15,123 nt of DNA from UBA1723 sp045641065 (GTDB taxonomy: Bacteria; Bacteroidota; Bacteroidia; Bacteroidales; Paludibacteraceae), in NCBI GenBank assembly GCA_045641065.1, contig JAZUGF010000158.1, positions 1 through 15,123 of the forward strand, given 5' to 3'. Of the stretch, positions 8,488-15,123 are shown piece after piece. The position numbers were made by a program, and so were the translations under genes. How positions within the stretch are numbered: position 1 is the stretch's first letter; every line of letters starts with the position of its first letter. The notes under the pieces were generated by a model that was not told where the DNA came from, did not search any database, and worked only from the letters and a program-made list of their open reading frames with translations.

Positions 8488-8869
<382 letters not shown>

Positions 8870-8894
8870 CTAAACCAGCTAATCCTGCAATATT

Positions 8895-10235
8895 TTGGAA
8901 ACTAAAGCTCAAGAGATAATCAACACTATAAAAAACGAGGTAGTCTCATTCCTAAAAGATCCAGAAGAGACAATCTACAGGACAATCAATCTTCTACTTA
9001 AAGGCAGTGAAATAAGAGGAATCGGTTGGATATTTCAATTGGTTGCGACGGTACTGTTGTGCTTCGTCGGATTCAAGCAGAAGTCAATCGGACAAAAAGC
9101 TAAGGTCTTGACATACCATTCCGTCTTCTCTATGATTCCAGTGTTTGCATTCGTCATTGCAATTGCTAAAGGATTCGGTGGATTCGACGAACAAATCATT
9201 GCCTTGATCAACGAATATGTGGGAGAGAATTCCGACAAGGTAATGCAGCTCTACAATACAGCCCAAAAGCAGTTGGAATACTCTCAGGGAGGTGTAATTT
9301 TAGGATTAGGCATCATCTTCCTTATGTTCTCTGTCTATAGTATCTTCTCTGAGGTGGAATCCTTTTTCAACGACATCTGGAGAGTGAAGCAATCAAGAAG
9401 TTTCATTCGACGTGCGTCAAACTATATTGCGTCGCTATTCATTATAACTATACTTTTGATCTGCAGCGTTGGCTTGAAGGTTTACACAGATGAACTCGAA
9501 GGCATACTTGGAATTATCGTCAAATGGGGTTCTCCATGGATTGCTACATTCCTAATGTTTCTGTCGCTTTATACAGGTATTCCCAACACCCGCGTCAGAA
9601 CAAAAATGGCAATGATAGCCGCTTTTATTGCGAGTTTGGCATTCTTGGTTCTTTACTTCATCTTTACAACAATCATGTTCAACGCCGCAAGCTACAACAG
9701 AGTTTACGGAAGTATCGCAATAATCGTGCTAGGATTGATGTTTGTCAATTACTTCTGGGTGATCACGTTGAGTGGAGCTGAACTAAGTTTCTCGATGCAG
9801 AGTGATGGCAACCTAACATTTATCTCGGTCAATGATCATAACAAGTCTGAATACGAAAACGATCTAAACAGATTAAGAATAGCCTCATCCATCTACAGAC
9901 GATTCAGCGAGGCAAAAGATGGCAAAATGAGCTATTCAGAAGTAAAGACGTTAAGCGAAGAATGTGGGCTATCTTCACATCAGGTGATGGATTATTTAGA
10001 GAAATTACGTGCGGCAGGAATCGTGAGCCACGTACAGATAGAGGCAAGTGAAGATTGCTTCCAACCTGCAATGCCTGTGGAGCAGATGACTATGCGATTA
10101 TTCTTCTCTAAGATCCATTCCGTCGACTTCAAGATTGATGCAAATAAAGAAAGCGATATAATCAAGCATTTCAACAATTACGTCGCCAATATTGAAAATG
10201 CCACAAGCGATATGCTGATTAAAGATCTGATTTAA
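8895..10235 (+). CDS. YihY/BrkB-family inner-membrane protein with C-terminal winged-helix-like domain
   Basis: This 446-residue protein begins at TTG. An in-frame TAA at 8880-8882 leaves only ATT (8892) or TTG (8895) as upstream starts, and the first in-frame ATG (about 9131) would remove a conserved part. Residues 1-70 are amphipathic. The family motif LTYHSVFSMIP (72-82) begins the membrane region, with membrane segments at about 44-60, 75-92, 133-152, 177-195, 213-228, 238-260 and 273-292. The signature YNRVYGSIAIIVLGLMFVNY and GAEL (294-297) is typical of the family. Residues about 320-446 form a soluble tail with a predicted winged-helix-like segment (YSEVKTLSEECGLSSHQVMD). The biochemical function of the family is unresolved; old names such as ribonuclease BN or BrkB do not establish a role. 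The gap from rnpB is very short, so expression may depend on read-through or a promoter inside rnpB. Confidence 0.88.
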   Translation: METKAQEIINTIKNEVVSFLKDPEETIYRTINLLLKGSEIRGIGWIFQLVATVLLCFVGFKQKSIGQKAKVLTYHSVFSMIPVFAFVIAIAKGFGGFDEQIIALINEYVGENSDKVMQLYNTAQKQLEYSQGGVILGLGIIFLMFSVYSIFSEVESFFNDIWRVKQSRSFIRRASNYIASLFIITILLICSVGLKVYTDELEGILGIIVKWGSPWIATFLMFLSLYTGIPNTRVRTKMAMIAAFIASLAFLVLYFIFTTIMFNAASYNRVYGSIAIIVLGLMFVNYFWVITLSGAELSFSMQSDGNLTFISVNDHNKSEYENDLNRLRIASSIYRRFSEAKDGKMSYSEVKTLSEECGLSSHQVMDYLEKLRAAGIVSHVQIEASEDCFQPAMPVEQMTMRLFFSKIHSVDFKIDANKESDIIKHFNNYVANIENATSDMLIKDLI

Positions 10236-10247
10236 TTTGATCGAATG

Positions 10248-10488
10248 GGATTCCAACACACGCTTCCGACACACGCAATCCGACACTGCTGAGCAGGAAT
10301 CGGCTACCCGTCAATTCGTGAAAAGTCCTCCGGACTACTAACGCTGATGAAACACACCTATTTTACACAGACGTTGGAGTCCCCACACAATCAGGTCCAG
10401 CGGACCTAACACGAAGTGAATGGTAGCCGATTCCATTATTCGGTCGGAGACTGAATAAATGGTGTCGGTTTAAATGATTTCCGAATCC
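10248..10488. repeat. Palindromic element with nested inverted repeats (MITE/REP-like or structured RNA)
   Basis: This element fills most of the 419-bp spacer between the convergent yihY and OmpA-like genes. Its termini are GGATTC (10248-10253) and GAATCC (10483-10488). Inside them, CCGACAC (10280-10286) is the reverse complement of 10462-10468. The core is a 25-nt stem, 10296-10320 with 10410-10434, with 22 of 25 positions paired (13 bp, a 2x2 loop, 3 bp, an A-G mismatch, 6 bp). Three arms branch from it: 10324-10336 (5 bp, 3-nt loop), 10339-10376 (8 bp, one bulge) and 10393-10407 (6 bp, 3-nt loop). A separate hairpin lies at 10436-10458 (10 bp, 3-nt loop). No ORF crosses it. It could be a non-autonomous mobile element, an extragenic palindrome family or a non-coding RNA. 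The rest of the spacer (10489-10600) is AT-rich with nothing recognised. Confidence 0.6.
10436..10458. repeat. 10-bp hairpin inside the palindromic element
   Basis: TTATTCGGTC (10436-10445) pairs with GACTGAATAA (10449-10458), with one G-U pair and a GGA loop. A further CCA/TGG pairing (10433-10435 with 10460-10462) would extend it but overlaps the basal stem of the cloverleaf, so the two folds partly compete. Confidence 0.6.
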
Positions 10489-10600
10489 AAAACAAATTTG
10501 TGTCGATTTCATTTTTTCGTTTTTAATTACAACGTATAAATCAAATTTGAATTCGCAGAAATTTTGCGTTGATTTTACATATTAATTTACAAAATTTGAT

Positions 10601-10632
10601 AAAAAAGGCGCCACATCAACTGTGACGCCTTT
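10601..10632 (-). terminator. Intrinsic terminator of the OmpA-like gene
   Basis: On the minus strand a 12-bp stem (10621-10632 with 10604-10615, one G-T pair, 5-nt loop) is followed by a run of T residues, which are the A residues at 10601-10606 on the plus strand. It lies 22 bp after the stop codon. A weak T-run on the other side could give some plus-strand activity. Confidence 0.85.
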
Positions 10633-10654
10633 GATTTTGATATGTAGAATCAGA

Positions 10655-11911
10655 TTAGAAAACCTGAATCTCCACTCGTCTGTTCTTCTCTGGAATATCG
10701 CTGATTGGCTTAGATGATCCCATACCCTGGTAAGACAAACGGCTTCCGTCGATACCCTGCTTCTCAATGTAATCAGTAACGGCTTTAGCACGCTCCTTTG
10801 AAAGAGGAATATTGATCTCATCTGTGCCATCTGTACTTGTATGACCAACAACCTTAATCTTCTTATCTGGATTCTCCTTCAAGTATTTTACGATACCATC
10901 AAGAGCATTCTTTGAACTTGGATCCAACTCTGCACTTCCAACCTCGAAGTTGATGTTGTCAAAGCTTGATGACATTCCCTTCTCCAAGTTATCAGCAATT
11001 GCCTTTGCAATCTCATCTACAGTCTCAGCAGTTACGATAGCATCCTTGATTGAATCACGTGCTGATGCCAAGCTGTCTGCAAATGCCTTAGCACGGAAAA
11101 TAGAATCCTGATACAAGCTGTCTCTTACAAATTCTGCTCTATCCTTTGCAGCCTGAGCATTCTGCTGATTAATTAGAGCAACAGGCTCTCCACAAGAGAA
11201 ATCCTTACCGTCGTTGCAAGCCTTCATCAAGAAGAAGCTGAATAGCAACAACATCAAGATTACAGGAATCCACTTACAGTTGCAAGATGCATTCTTGTCG
11301 TCACTTGAAACCTCTTTCACCTCTTTCTTCTGATTTACTGGCAAAGACGCTGCAGCTGCCATAATTGGTTCAGCAACGTCATTATGATTATCTGCAGGCT
11401 CAATATTGCTTCCTAGAGAACGATTCTCAACCTTCTCATCTGCCTTAGTTGCTGCAATTGGAGCTCCACTGCCAATTCTTAATGTATTAAGTTCATTCTG
11501 AGCTGTTTCAACATCATAGTTATCCAAACCTTCCAACCAGAAGCTTCCTCTTTCGCCTGGACGAGATGTCTTGCTGAACTCAGCAACTTCGATTCCGTAC
11601 TGTTTAGCGTGTGCCACTACTCTGTTGAAGTCTGCGTTAGGCCAAGCTTCAATCATAGCTAACTCTGTACCGTCAGCCAAGAAGATAGTCTCATCATCAC
11701 GCTCAAAATATCTCTTCTCGTAGTTTTTAACGTTGTCCTTATCTCTAACATCAAGGAATAAAGACTCTTTAGCTGCTGTGCTTAGGCTTGCTGGGAATGC
11801 CTTATCCAACTCCTCTTTTGTTGTTTTTGGATTAAGCACCAAGTATGCCTCAACGATGCCCAACACGGTACGGCTCTGCGCTCTACCGTGAACTTTTATT
11901 TTGCTATCCAT
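10655..11911 (-). CDS. OmpA-family protein with cytoplasmic N-terminal domain and central membrane anchor
   Basis: This 418-residue protein has no signal peptide. Residues about 5-112 form a folded-looking domain (SRTVLGIVEAYLVLNP, KYFE-like and FLADGTELAMIEAWP segments, AKQYGIEVAEF) that I do not recognise as a named family. Residues about 113-210 are a low-complexity, partly Ala-rich linker. A single membrane segment covers 214-230 and is flanked by cysteines (C210, C212, C232, C240). Residues 245-312 look helical and possibly coiled-coil. Residues about 317-418 are an OmpA-type peptidoglycan-binding domain: FEVGSAELDP, GHTSTDG, LSKERAKAV, QGMGSSKPI, NRRVEI. The Arg of LSxxRA is kept (R374), but the usual Asp after GHT is Ser (S359). 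The predicted topology is N-terminus in the cytoplasm and OmpA domain in the periplasm, as in MotB or TolR-like anchors. The cellular role is inferred, not shown. The gene is divergent from uvrA. Confidence 0.8.
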   Translation of the reverse strand: MDSKIKVHGRAQSRTVLGIVEAYLVLNPKTTKEELDKAFPASLSTAAKESLFLDVRDKDNVKNYEKRYFERDDETIFLADGTELAMIEAWPNADFNRVVAHAKQYGIEVAEFSKTSRPGERGSFWLEGLDNYDVETAQNELNTLRIGSGAPIAATKADEKVENRSLGSNIEPADNHNDVAEPIMAAAASLPVNQKKEVKEVSSDDKNASCNCKWIPVILMLLLFSFFLMKACNDGKDFSCGEPVALINQQNAQAAKDRAEFVRDSLYQDSIFRAKAFADSLASARDSIKDAIVTAETVDEIAKAIADNLEKGMSSSFDNINFEVGSAELDPSSKNALDGIVKYLKENPDKKIKVVGHTSTDGTDEINIPLSKERAKAVTDYIEKQGIDGSRLSYQGMGSSKPISDIPEKNRRVEIQVF

Positions 11912-11949
11912 ATAATGTTTTTTTGTAATCTTTGATTTATTCTTAATTA

Positions 11950-11957
11950 CAAAAATA
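11950..11957 (-). promoter_or_regulatory. Putative -7 box for the OmpA-like gene
   Basis: On the minus strand these bases read TATTTTTG, an exact TAnnTTTG match, about 38 bp upstream of the ATG. A second exact match (TAAATTTG, plus-strand 11989-11996) lies about 80 bp upstream and overlaps the likely uvrA leader. Either could serve. No clear -33 element is seen. Confidence 0.4.
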
Positions 11958-11970
11958 TAAAAAGAATTGA

Positions 11971-11978
11971 TAACTTTG
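11971..11978 (+). promoter_or_regulatory. Putative -7 box of the uvrA promoter
   Basis: TAACTTTG matches TAnnTTTG exactly and ends 27 bp before the ATG, implying a leader of about 20 nt. It lies between the two minus-strand candidate boxes for the OmpA-like gene, so the divergent promoters in this 94-bp spacer probably overlap. Confidence 0.5.
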
Positions 11979-12005
11979 TAGAAATTTTCAAATTTATAGA
12001 TAACT

Positions 12006-14867
12006 ATGGCTGTTAGAGCAGAAGAGGCAATCGAAACAGAGCAGATTGAAGTTTACGGAGCGAGAGTCCATAATCTAAAAAATATTGACGTATCCATTCC
12101 ACGCAACAAGTTGACGGTGATCACCGGACTTAGTGGCAGTGGTAAGTCGTCGCTTGCTTTCGACACTATCTTCGCTGAAGGCCAACGCAGATATATTGAA
12201 ACGTTTTCTGCTTATGCCCGCAATTTCTTGGGAAATGTGGAGCGTCCAGACGTGGATAAGATCACTGGATTGAGCCCAGTAATCTCCATCGAGCAGAAAA
12301 CAACCAACAAGAATCCTCGTTCTACCGTCGGAACAACAACTGAGATCTACGACTTCCTTCGTCTTCTTTTCGCAAGAGCCGGAGAAGCTTTCTCGTATGA
12401 GACAGGCGAGAAGATGGTGAAATACAGCGAGGAGCAAATCCTAAATCTTATTGAAACCGATTATGCTGGCGACGGAATTATCATTTTAGCTCCAGTTGTA
12501 AAAGCCAGAAAAGGTCACTACAAAGAGTTGTTTGAGCAGATTCGCAAAAAGGGATTCCATAATGTCCGTGTCGACGGTGAGATCCAGCCAATCACGCTTG
12601 GAATGAAAGTCGACCGTTACAAGAATCACAATATTGAGATTGAAATCGACAAGTTGATGGTACAGGCTAAAGACGCTCACAGAATCCGTGAGTCGGTACG
12701 CTTGGCTATGAAACTTGGTGAAGGCGAGGTTATGATCGTGCGACGTGGGGAAGAAGCAGCCCGTCATTTCAGCCGTCACTTGATGTGCCCTACTTCGGGT
12801 ATCTCATACGCAGAACCAGCCCCTCACAATTTCTCTTTCAACTCACCTCACGGAGCATGTCCTCACTGTAAAGGGTTGGGTATGGTGACAACTGTGGATG
12901 TCGACAAGATTATTCCAGACAAAAGCATCAGCATCTATTCAGGTGGTATCGTGCCACTTGGCAAATATAAAAAGAATGTCTTCTTCTCTCAGCTTGAAGT
13001 GATTGCCGAGAAATACGGATTCACTTTGAAGGATCCAATTGCACAGATTCCAGAGGAGGCGTTGGATATCATTTTAAATGGTACTGACGAGTTGATTCAA
13101 GTGAAGAATGAGGCGACGGGAGTGGTCAGCCGTCCTCTTGGATTTGAAGGTGTGATGCAATATGTGGAGATGCAGCAGGAAGACGAAGCTTCAGCCACAG
13201 CACAGAAATGGGCATCTCAGTTTAGCAAAACCACCGTCTGCCCAGAGTGTCAAGGTCAGAGATTGAAGAGAGAGGCTTTACATTTCCGCATCAACGGAGT
13301 GAATATCGCTCAACTTTCTGAAATGGATCTGGCACAGTTGATGGAATGGTGTAAAACTGCAGAAGCAGGAATGAGCGACAAGCAGAAAGCCATTGCAAGT
13401 GAAATCTTGAAAGAGATCAGTACACGTATACAATTCTTGCTCGACGTCGGTTTGGAATACTTAAGTTTGAACCGTGCCAGCGTCACTCTTTCAGGTGGAG
13501 AGAGCCAGCGTATTCGTTTGGCAACACAGATCGGTTCACAACTTGTCAACGTACTTTACATTCTTGATGAGCCAAGCATTGGATTGCATCAGAGAGATAA
13601 CATCCGACTAATCAACTCATTAAAGAGTCTACGTGATGTTGGCAACACAGTCATAGTTGTTGAGCACGATAAAGATATGATGCTTAACGCCGACCATATA
13701 GTCGACATCGGTCCCAAAGCAGGACGACTTGGTGGAGAGGTTGTTTTCTCCGGCACTCCCAAAGAGATGTTGAAGAAAGGCACAACCACAGCTCAATATT
13801 TGTCGGGAGATAGAAATATCCTTCCAAAAGAGACATTGCGTGAAGGTAACGGCAAAGTCATCACCCTATACGGAGCAAGAGGAAACAATTTGAAAGGAGC
13901 AACAGTGACATTCCCACTTGGAATGTTAGTTGTAGTGACTGGAGTGTCAGGCAGTGGCAAGAGTACACTTATCAACGACACATTGCAGCCAATTCTCAGT
14001 CAGAAATTCTACCGTTCATTGCAGGATCCACTTCCATACGATGCAATTGACGGAATTGAAAATATAGACAAGGTCATCAACGTCGACCAGACTCCTATTG
14101 GCCGCACACCACGCTCTAATCCAGCCACTTACACTGGAATCTTCTCTGATATCCGAGCATTGTTCGTGAATGCACCAGAGTCTAGGATCAGAGGATACAA
14201 GCCAGGACGATTCTCATTCAACGTCAAAGGCGGAAGATGTGAAGCATGTATGGGCAACGGATTCAAGACCATCGAGATGAATTTCTTGCCAGACGTGTTG
14301 ACTCCATGTGAGGAGTGCCATGGAAAGAGATACAACCGTGAGACATTGGAGGTGCGATTCAAAGGAAAGAGCATTGCCGACGTGCTCGACATGACCATCA
14401 ACATGGCAGTGGAATTCTTCGAGAATGTACCGACTATCTATCAGAAAGTCAAGACACTACAAGAGATTGGTTTGGGTTATATCAAACTAGGTCAGCCATC
14501 CACTACCCTATCAGGAGGTGAGAGTCAGCGTATCAAATTAGCTACAGAGTTGATCAAGAAAGATACCGGCCACACAATGTATATCTTGGATGAGCCAACA
14601 ACCGGACTACACTTCGAGGATATCAAAGTATTGCTTGGAGTGTTGCAGAGACTTGTGGATAAAGGCAATACCGTCGTCGTGATCGAGCATAACTTGGATG
14701 TCATCAAAGTGGCGGATTATATTGTCGACATGGGACCTGGAGGAGGACGCAACGGAGGAAAGGTTGTTTGTTGCGGACGACCAAACGAAGTGGCAGCATG
14801 CGAAGAGAGTTTCACAGGCAAATTCTTGAAAGAGGAATTTGAGTGGATAGAGAAACATACCAAATAA
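12006..14867 (+). CDS. uvrA: UvrA, excinuclease ABC subunit A
   Basis: This is the damage-recognition ATPase of nucleotide excision repair. It acts as a dimer that loads UvrB onto lesions. At 953 residues it is full length for the family. The first ABC half has Walker A GLSGSGKSS (41-49), ABC signature LSGGESQ (495-501) and Walker B ILDEPS (519-524). The second half has Walker A GVSGSGKST (646-654), signature LSGGESQ (835-841) and Walker B ILDEPT (860-865). Zinc-site cysteines are visible at 412/415 and at 745/748/768/771. The first zinc module has only three cysteines (C261, C285, C288), because the usual CPxC reads CPTS; I believe this form is common in Bacteroidota. The ATG at 12006 is supported by the N-terminal IEVYGARVHNLKNID motif typical of the family. 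No LexA-type box was recognised upstream. Confidence 0.98.
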   Translation: MAVRAEEAIETEQIEVYGARVHNLKNIDVSIPRNKLTVITGLSGSGKSSLAFDTIFAEGQRRYIETFSAYARNFLGNVERPDVDKITGLSPVISIEQKTTNKNPRSTVGTTTEIYDFLRLLFARAGEAFSYETGEKMVKYSEEQILNLIETDYAGDGIIILAPVVKARKGHYKELFEQIRKKGFHNVRVDGEIQPITLGMKVDRYKNHNIEIEIDKLMVQAKDAHRIRESVRLAMKLGEGEVMIVRRGEEAARHFSRHLMCPTSGISYAEPAPHNFSFNSPHGACPHCKGLGMVTTVDVDKIIPDKSISIYSGGIVPLGKYKKNVFFSQLEVIAEKYGFTLKDPIAQIPEEALDIILNGTDELIQVKNEATGVVSRPLGFEGVMQYVEMQQEDEASATAQKWASQFSKTTVCPECQGQRLKREALHFRINGVNIAQLSEMDLAQLMEWCKTAEAGMSDKQKAIASEILKEISTRIQFLLDVGLEYLSLNRASVTLSGGESQRIRLATQIGSQLVNVLYILDEPSIGLHQRDNIRLINSLKSLRDVGNTVIVVEHDKDMMLNADHIVDIGPKAGRLGGEVVFSGTPKEMLKKGTTTAQYLSGDRNILPKETLREGNGKVITLYGARGNNLKGATVTFPLGMLVVVTGVSGSGKSTLINDTLQPILSQKFYRSLQDPLPYDAIDGIENIDKVINVDQTPIGRTPRSNPATYTGIFSDIRALFVNAPESRIRGYKPGRFSFNVKGGRCEACMGNGFKTIEMNFLPDVLTPCEECHGKRYNRETLEVRFKGKSIADVLDMTINMAVEFFENVPTIYQKVKTLQEIGLGYIKLGQPSTTLSGGESQRIKLATELIKKDTGHTMYILDEPTTGLHFEDIKVLLGVLQRLVDKGNTVVVIEHNLDVIKVADYIVDMGPGGGRNGGKVVCCGRPNEVAACEESFTGKFLKEEFEWIEKHTK

Positions 14868-14891
14868 TCATAAAATACATTATTAATAGAG

Positions 14892-15002
14892 ATGCAAACC
14901 GACATTTCCATAATAATTGCAGTCTACAACAACACGCAATGGTTGAAGATGATATACAACATGTTGCAGCAACAGACATATAAGAAGCTGTTTAAATTTT
15001 AG
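14892..15002 (+). pseudogene. Truncated family 2 glycosyltransferase, N-terminal fragment
   Basis: An ATG 24 bp after the uvrA stop opens a 36-codon frame ending at TAG (15000-15002). The product begins with DISIIIAVYNN, followed by WLKMIYNMLQQQTYKKL, which closely matches the first beta-strand and helix of GT-A fold family 2 glycosyltransferases. Those enzymes transfer sugars from nucleotide-sugar donors in polysaccharide or glycan synthesis. A normal family member would continue with an IIVVDDGS-type strand, but the match stops abruptly at about codon 33, and the remaining FKF and stop do not fit. No continuation is visible in the other frames up to the window end. The gene therefore appears broken near 14990, most likely by an insertion or rearrangement. 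A short real peptide cannot be excluded but is less likely. Confidence 0.6.
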
Positions 15003-15123
15003 TGGAAAATTTTGTTAAGGATCAAAAAGCAGAAGGCTAATTGAATCATTGCGACAGAAGACTCAGAGTAAAATTCGTAATCAATAGTTAGTCTTCTAAA
15101 ATTTTCAAGCCATGCAAACGAGC
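14991..15123. other. Sequence after the glycosyltransferase break; possible end of an inserted element
   Basis: This AT-rich stretch holds nested inverted repeats: 14994-15002 with 15096-15104, 15005-15013 with 15098-15106, and 8 bp (15056-15063 with 15090-15097). An ATG at 15112 opens a frame that runs off the window edge after four codons. An insertion-sequence end followed by a transposase start would look like this, but no known terminal repeat or transposase residues are recognised, so the identity is open. Confidence 0.25.

Noticed and set aside
10324..10412. Integron attC site
   Set aside because: ACCTAAC (10406-10412 region) fits RYYYAAC, but no matching GTTRRRY partner lies at the right place and no integrase or cassette is nearby.
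10248..10488. Retron msr/msd or group II intron RNA
   Set aside because: There is no reverse transcriptase gene in the window, and the expected conserved ends and domain V-like motif are absent.

Overview
The window looks like a chromosomal segment from a member of the Bacteroidota, most likely the order Bacteroidales. The supporting signs are several exact matches to the phylum's -7 promoter box (TAnnTTTG), two proteins that look like type IX secretion system (T9SS) cargo, a Bacteroidota-style first zinc site in UvrA, and moderately AT-rich DNA with AT-rich spacers. The species cannot be named from the sequence alone.

Layout from left to right. Bases 1-387 hold the C-terminal part of rsmA (ksgA), which is cut by the window edge. 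Next comes a spacer with a 26-bp imperfect palindrome and a structured RNA at about 576-786. That RNA ends in an intrinsic terminator and has the long-hairpin, central-bubble shape of 6S RNA. A second terminator and a third hairpin follow. A giant secreted protein of 2039 aa is encoded on the minus strand (1017-7136) and ends in a type B (CHU_C) T9SS sorting domain. A divergent spacer with a promoter box facing each way separates it from a secreted PL14-type polysaccharide lyase (7323-8399, plus strand), whose C-terminus resembles a type A T9SS sorting domain. The RNase P RNA gene rnpB (about 8488-8869) follows, and only 25 nt after its T-tract comes a YihY/BrkB-family membrane protein with a TTG start (8895-10235). 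Between the convergent yihY and OmpA-like genes is an element of about 240 bp (10248-10488) with nested inverted repeats. Its core folds as a 139-nt cloverleaf on a 25-nt basal stem. The OmpA-family gene (10655-11911, minus) encodes an unusual protein: a cytoplasmic N-terminal domain, one mid-protein membrane segment and a C-terminal OmpA domain. It is divergent from uvrA (12006-14867, plus). After uvrA, a family 2 glycosyltransferase breaks off after about 33 residues, which suggests an insertion or rearrangement that continues past the right edge.

The genes do not form one pathway. Three are housekeeping genes (rsmA, rnpB, uvrA). The two central secreted proteins probably share one export route (T9SS) and act at or beyond the cell surface, one as a large adhesin-like or structural protein and the other in uronic-acid polysaccharide cleavage. 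The OmpA-like protein probably links the inner membrane to peptidoglycan. No complete defence system, CRISPR array or intact transposase is visible. The parts least explained by known families are the palindromic element at 10248-10488, the competing folds of the 6S-like RNA, the cytoplasmic domain of the OmpA-like protein, and the broken glycosyltransferase at the right edge.
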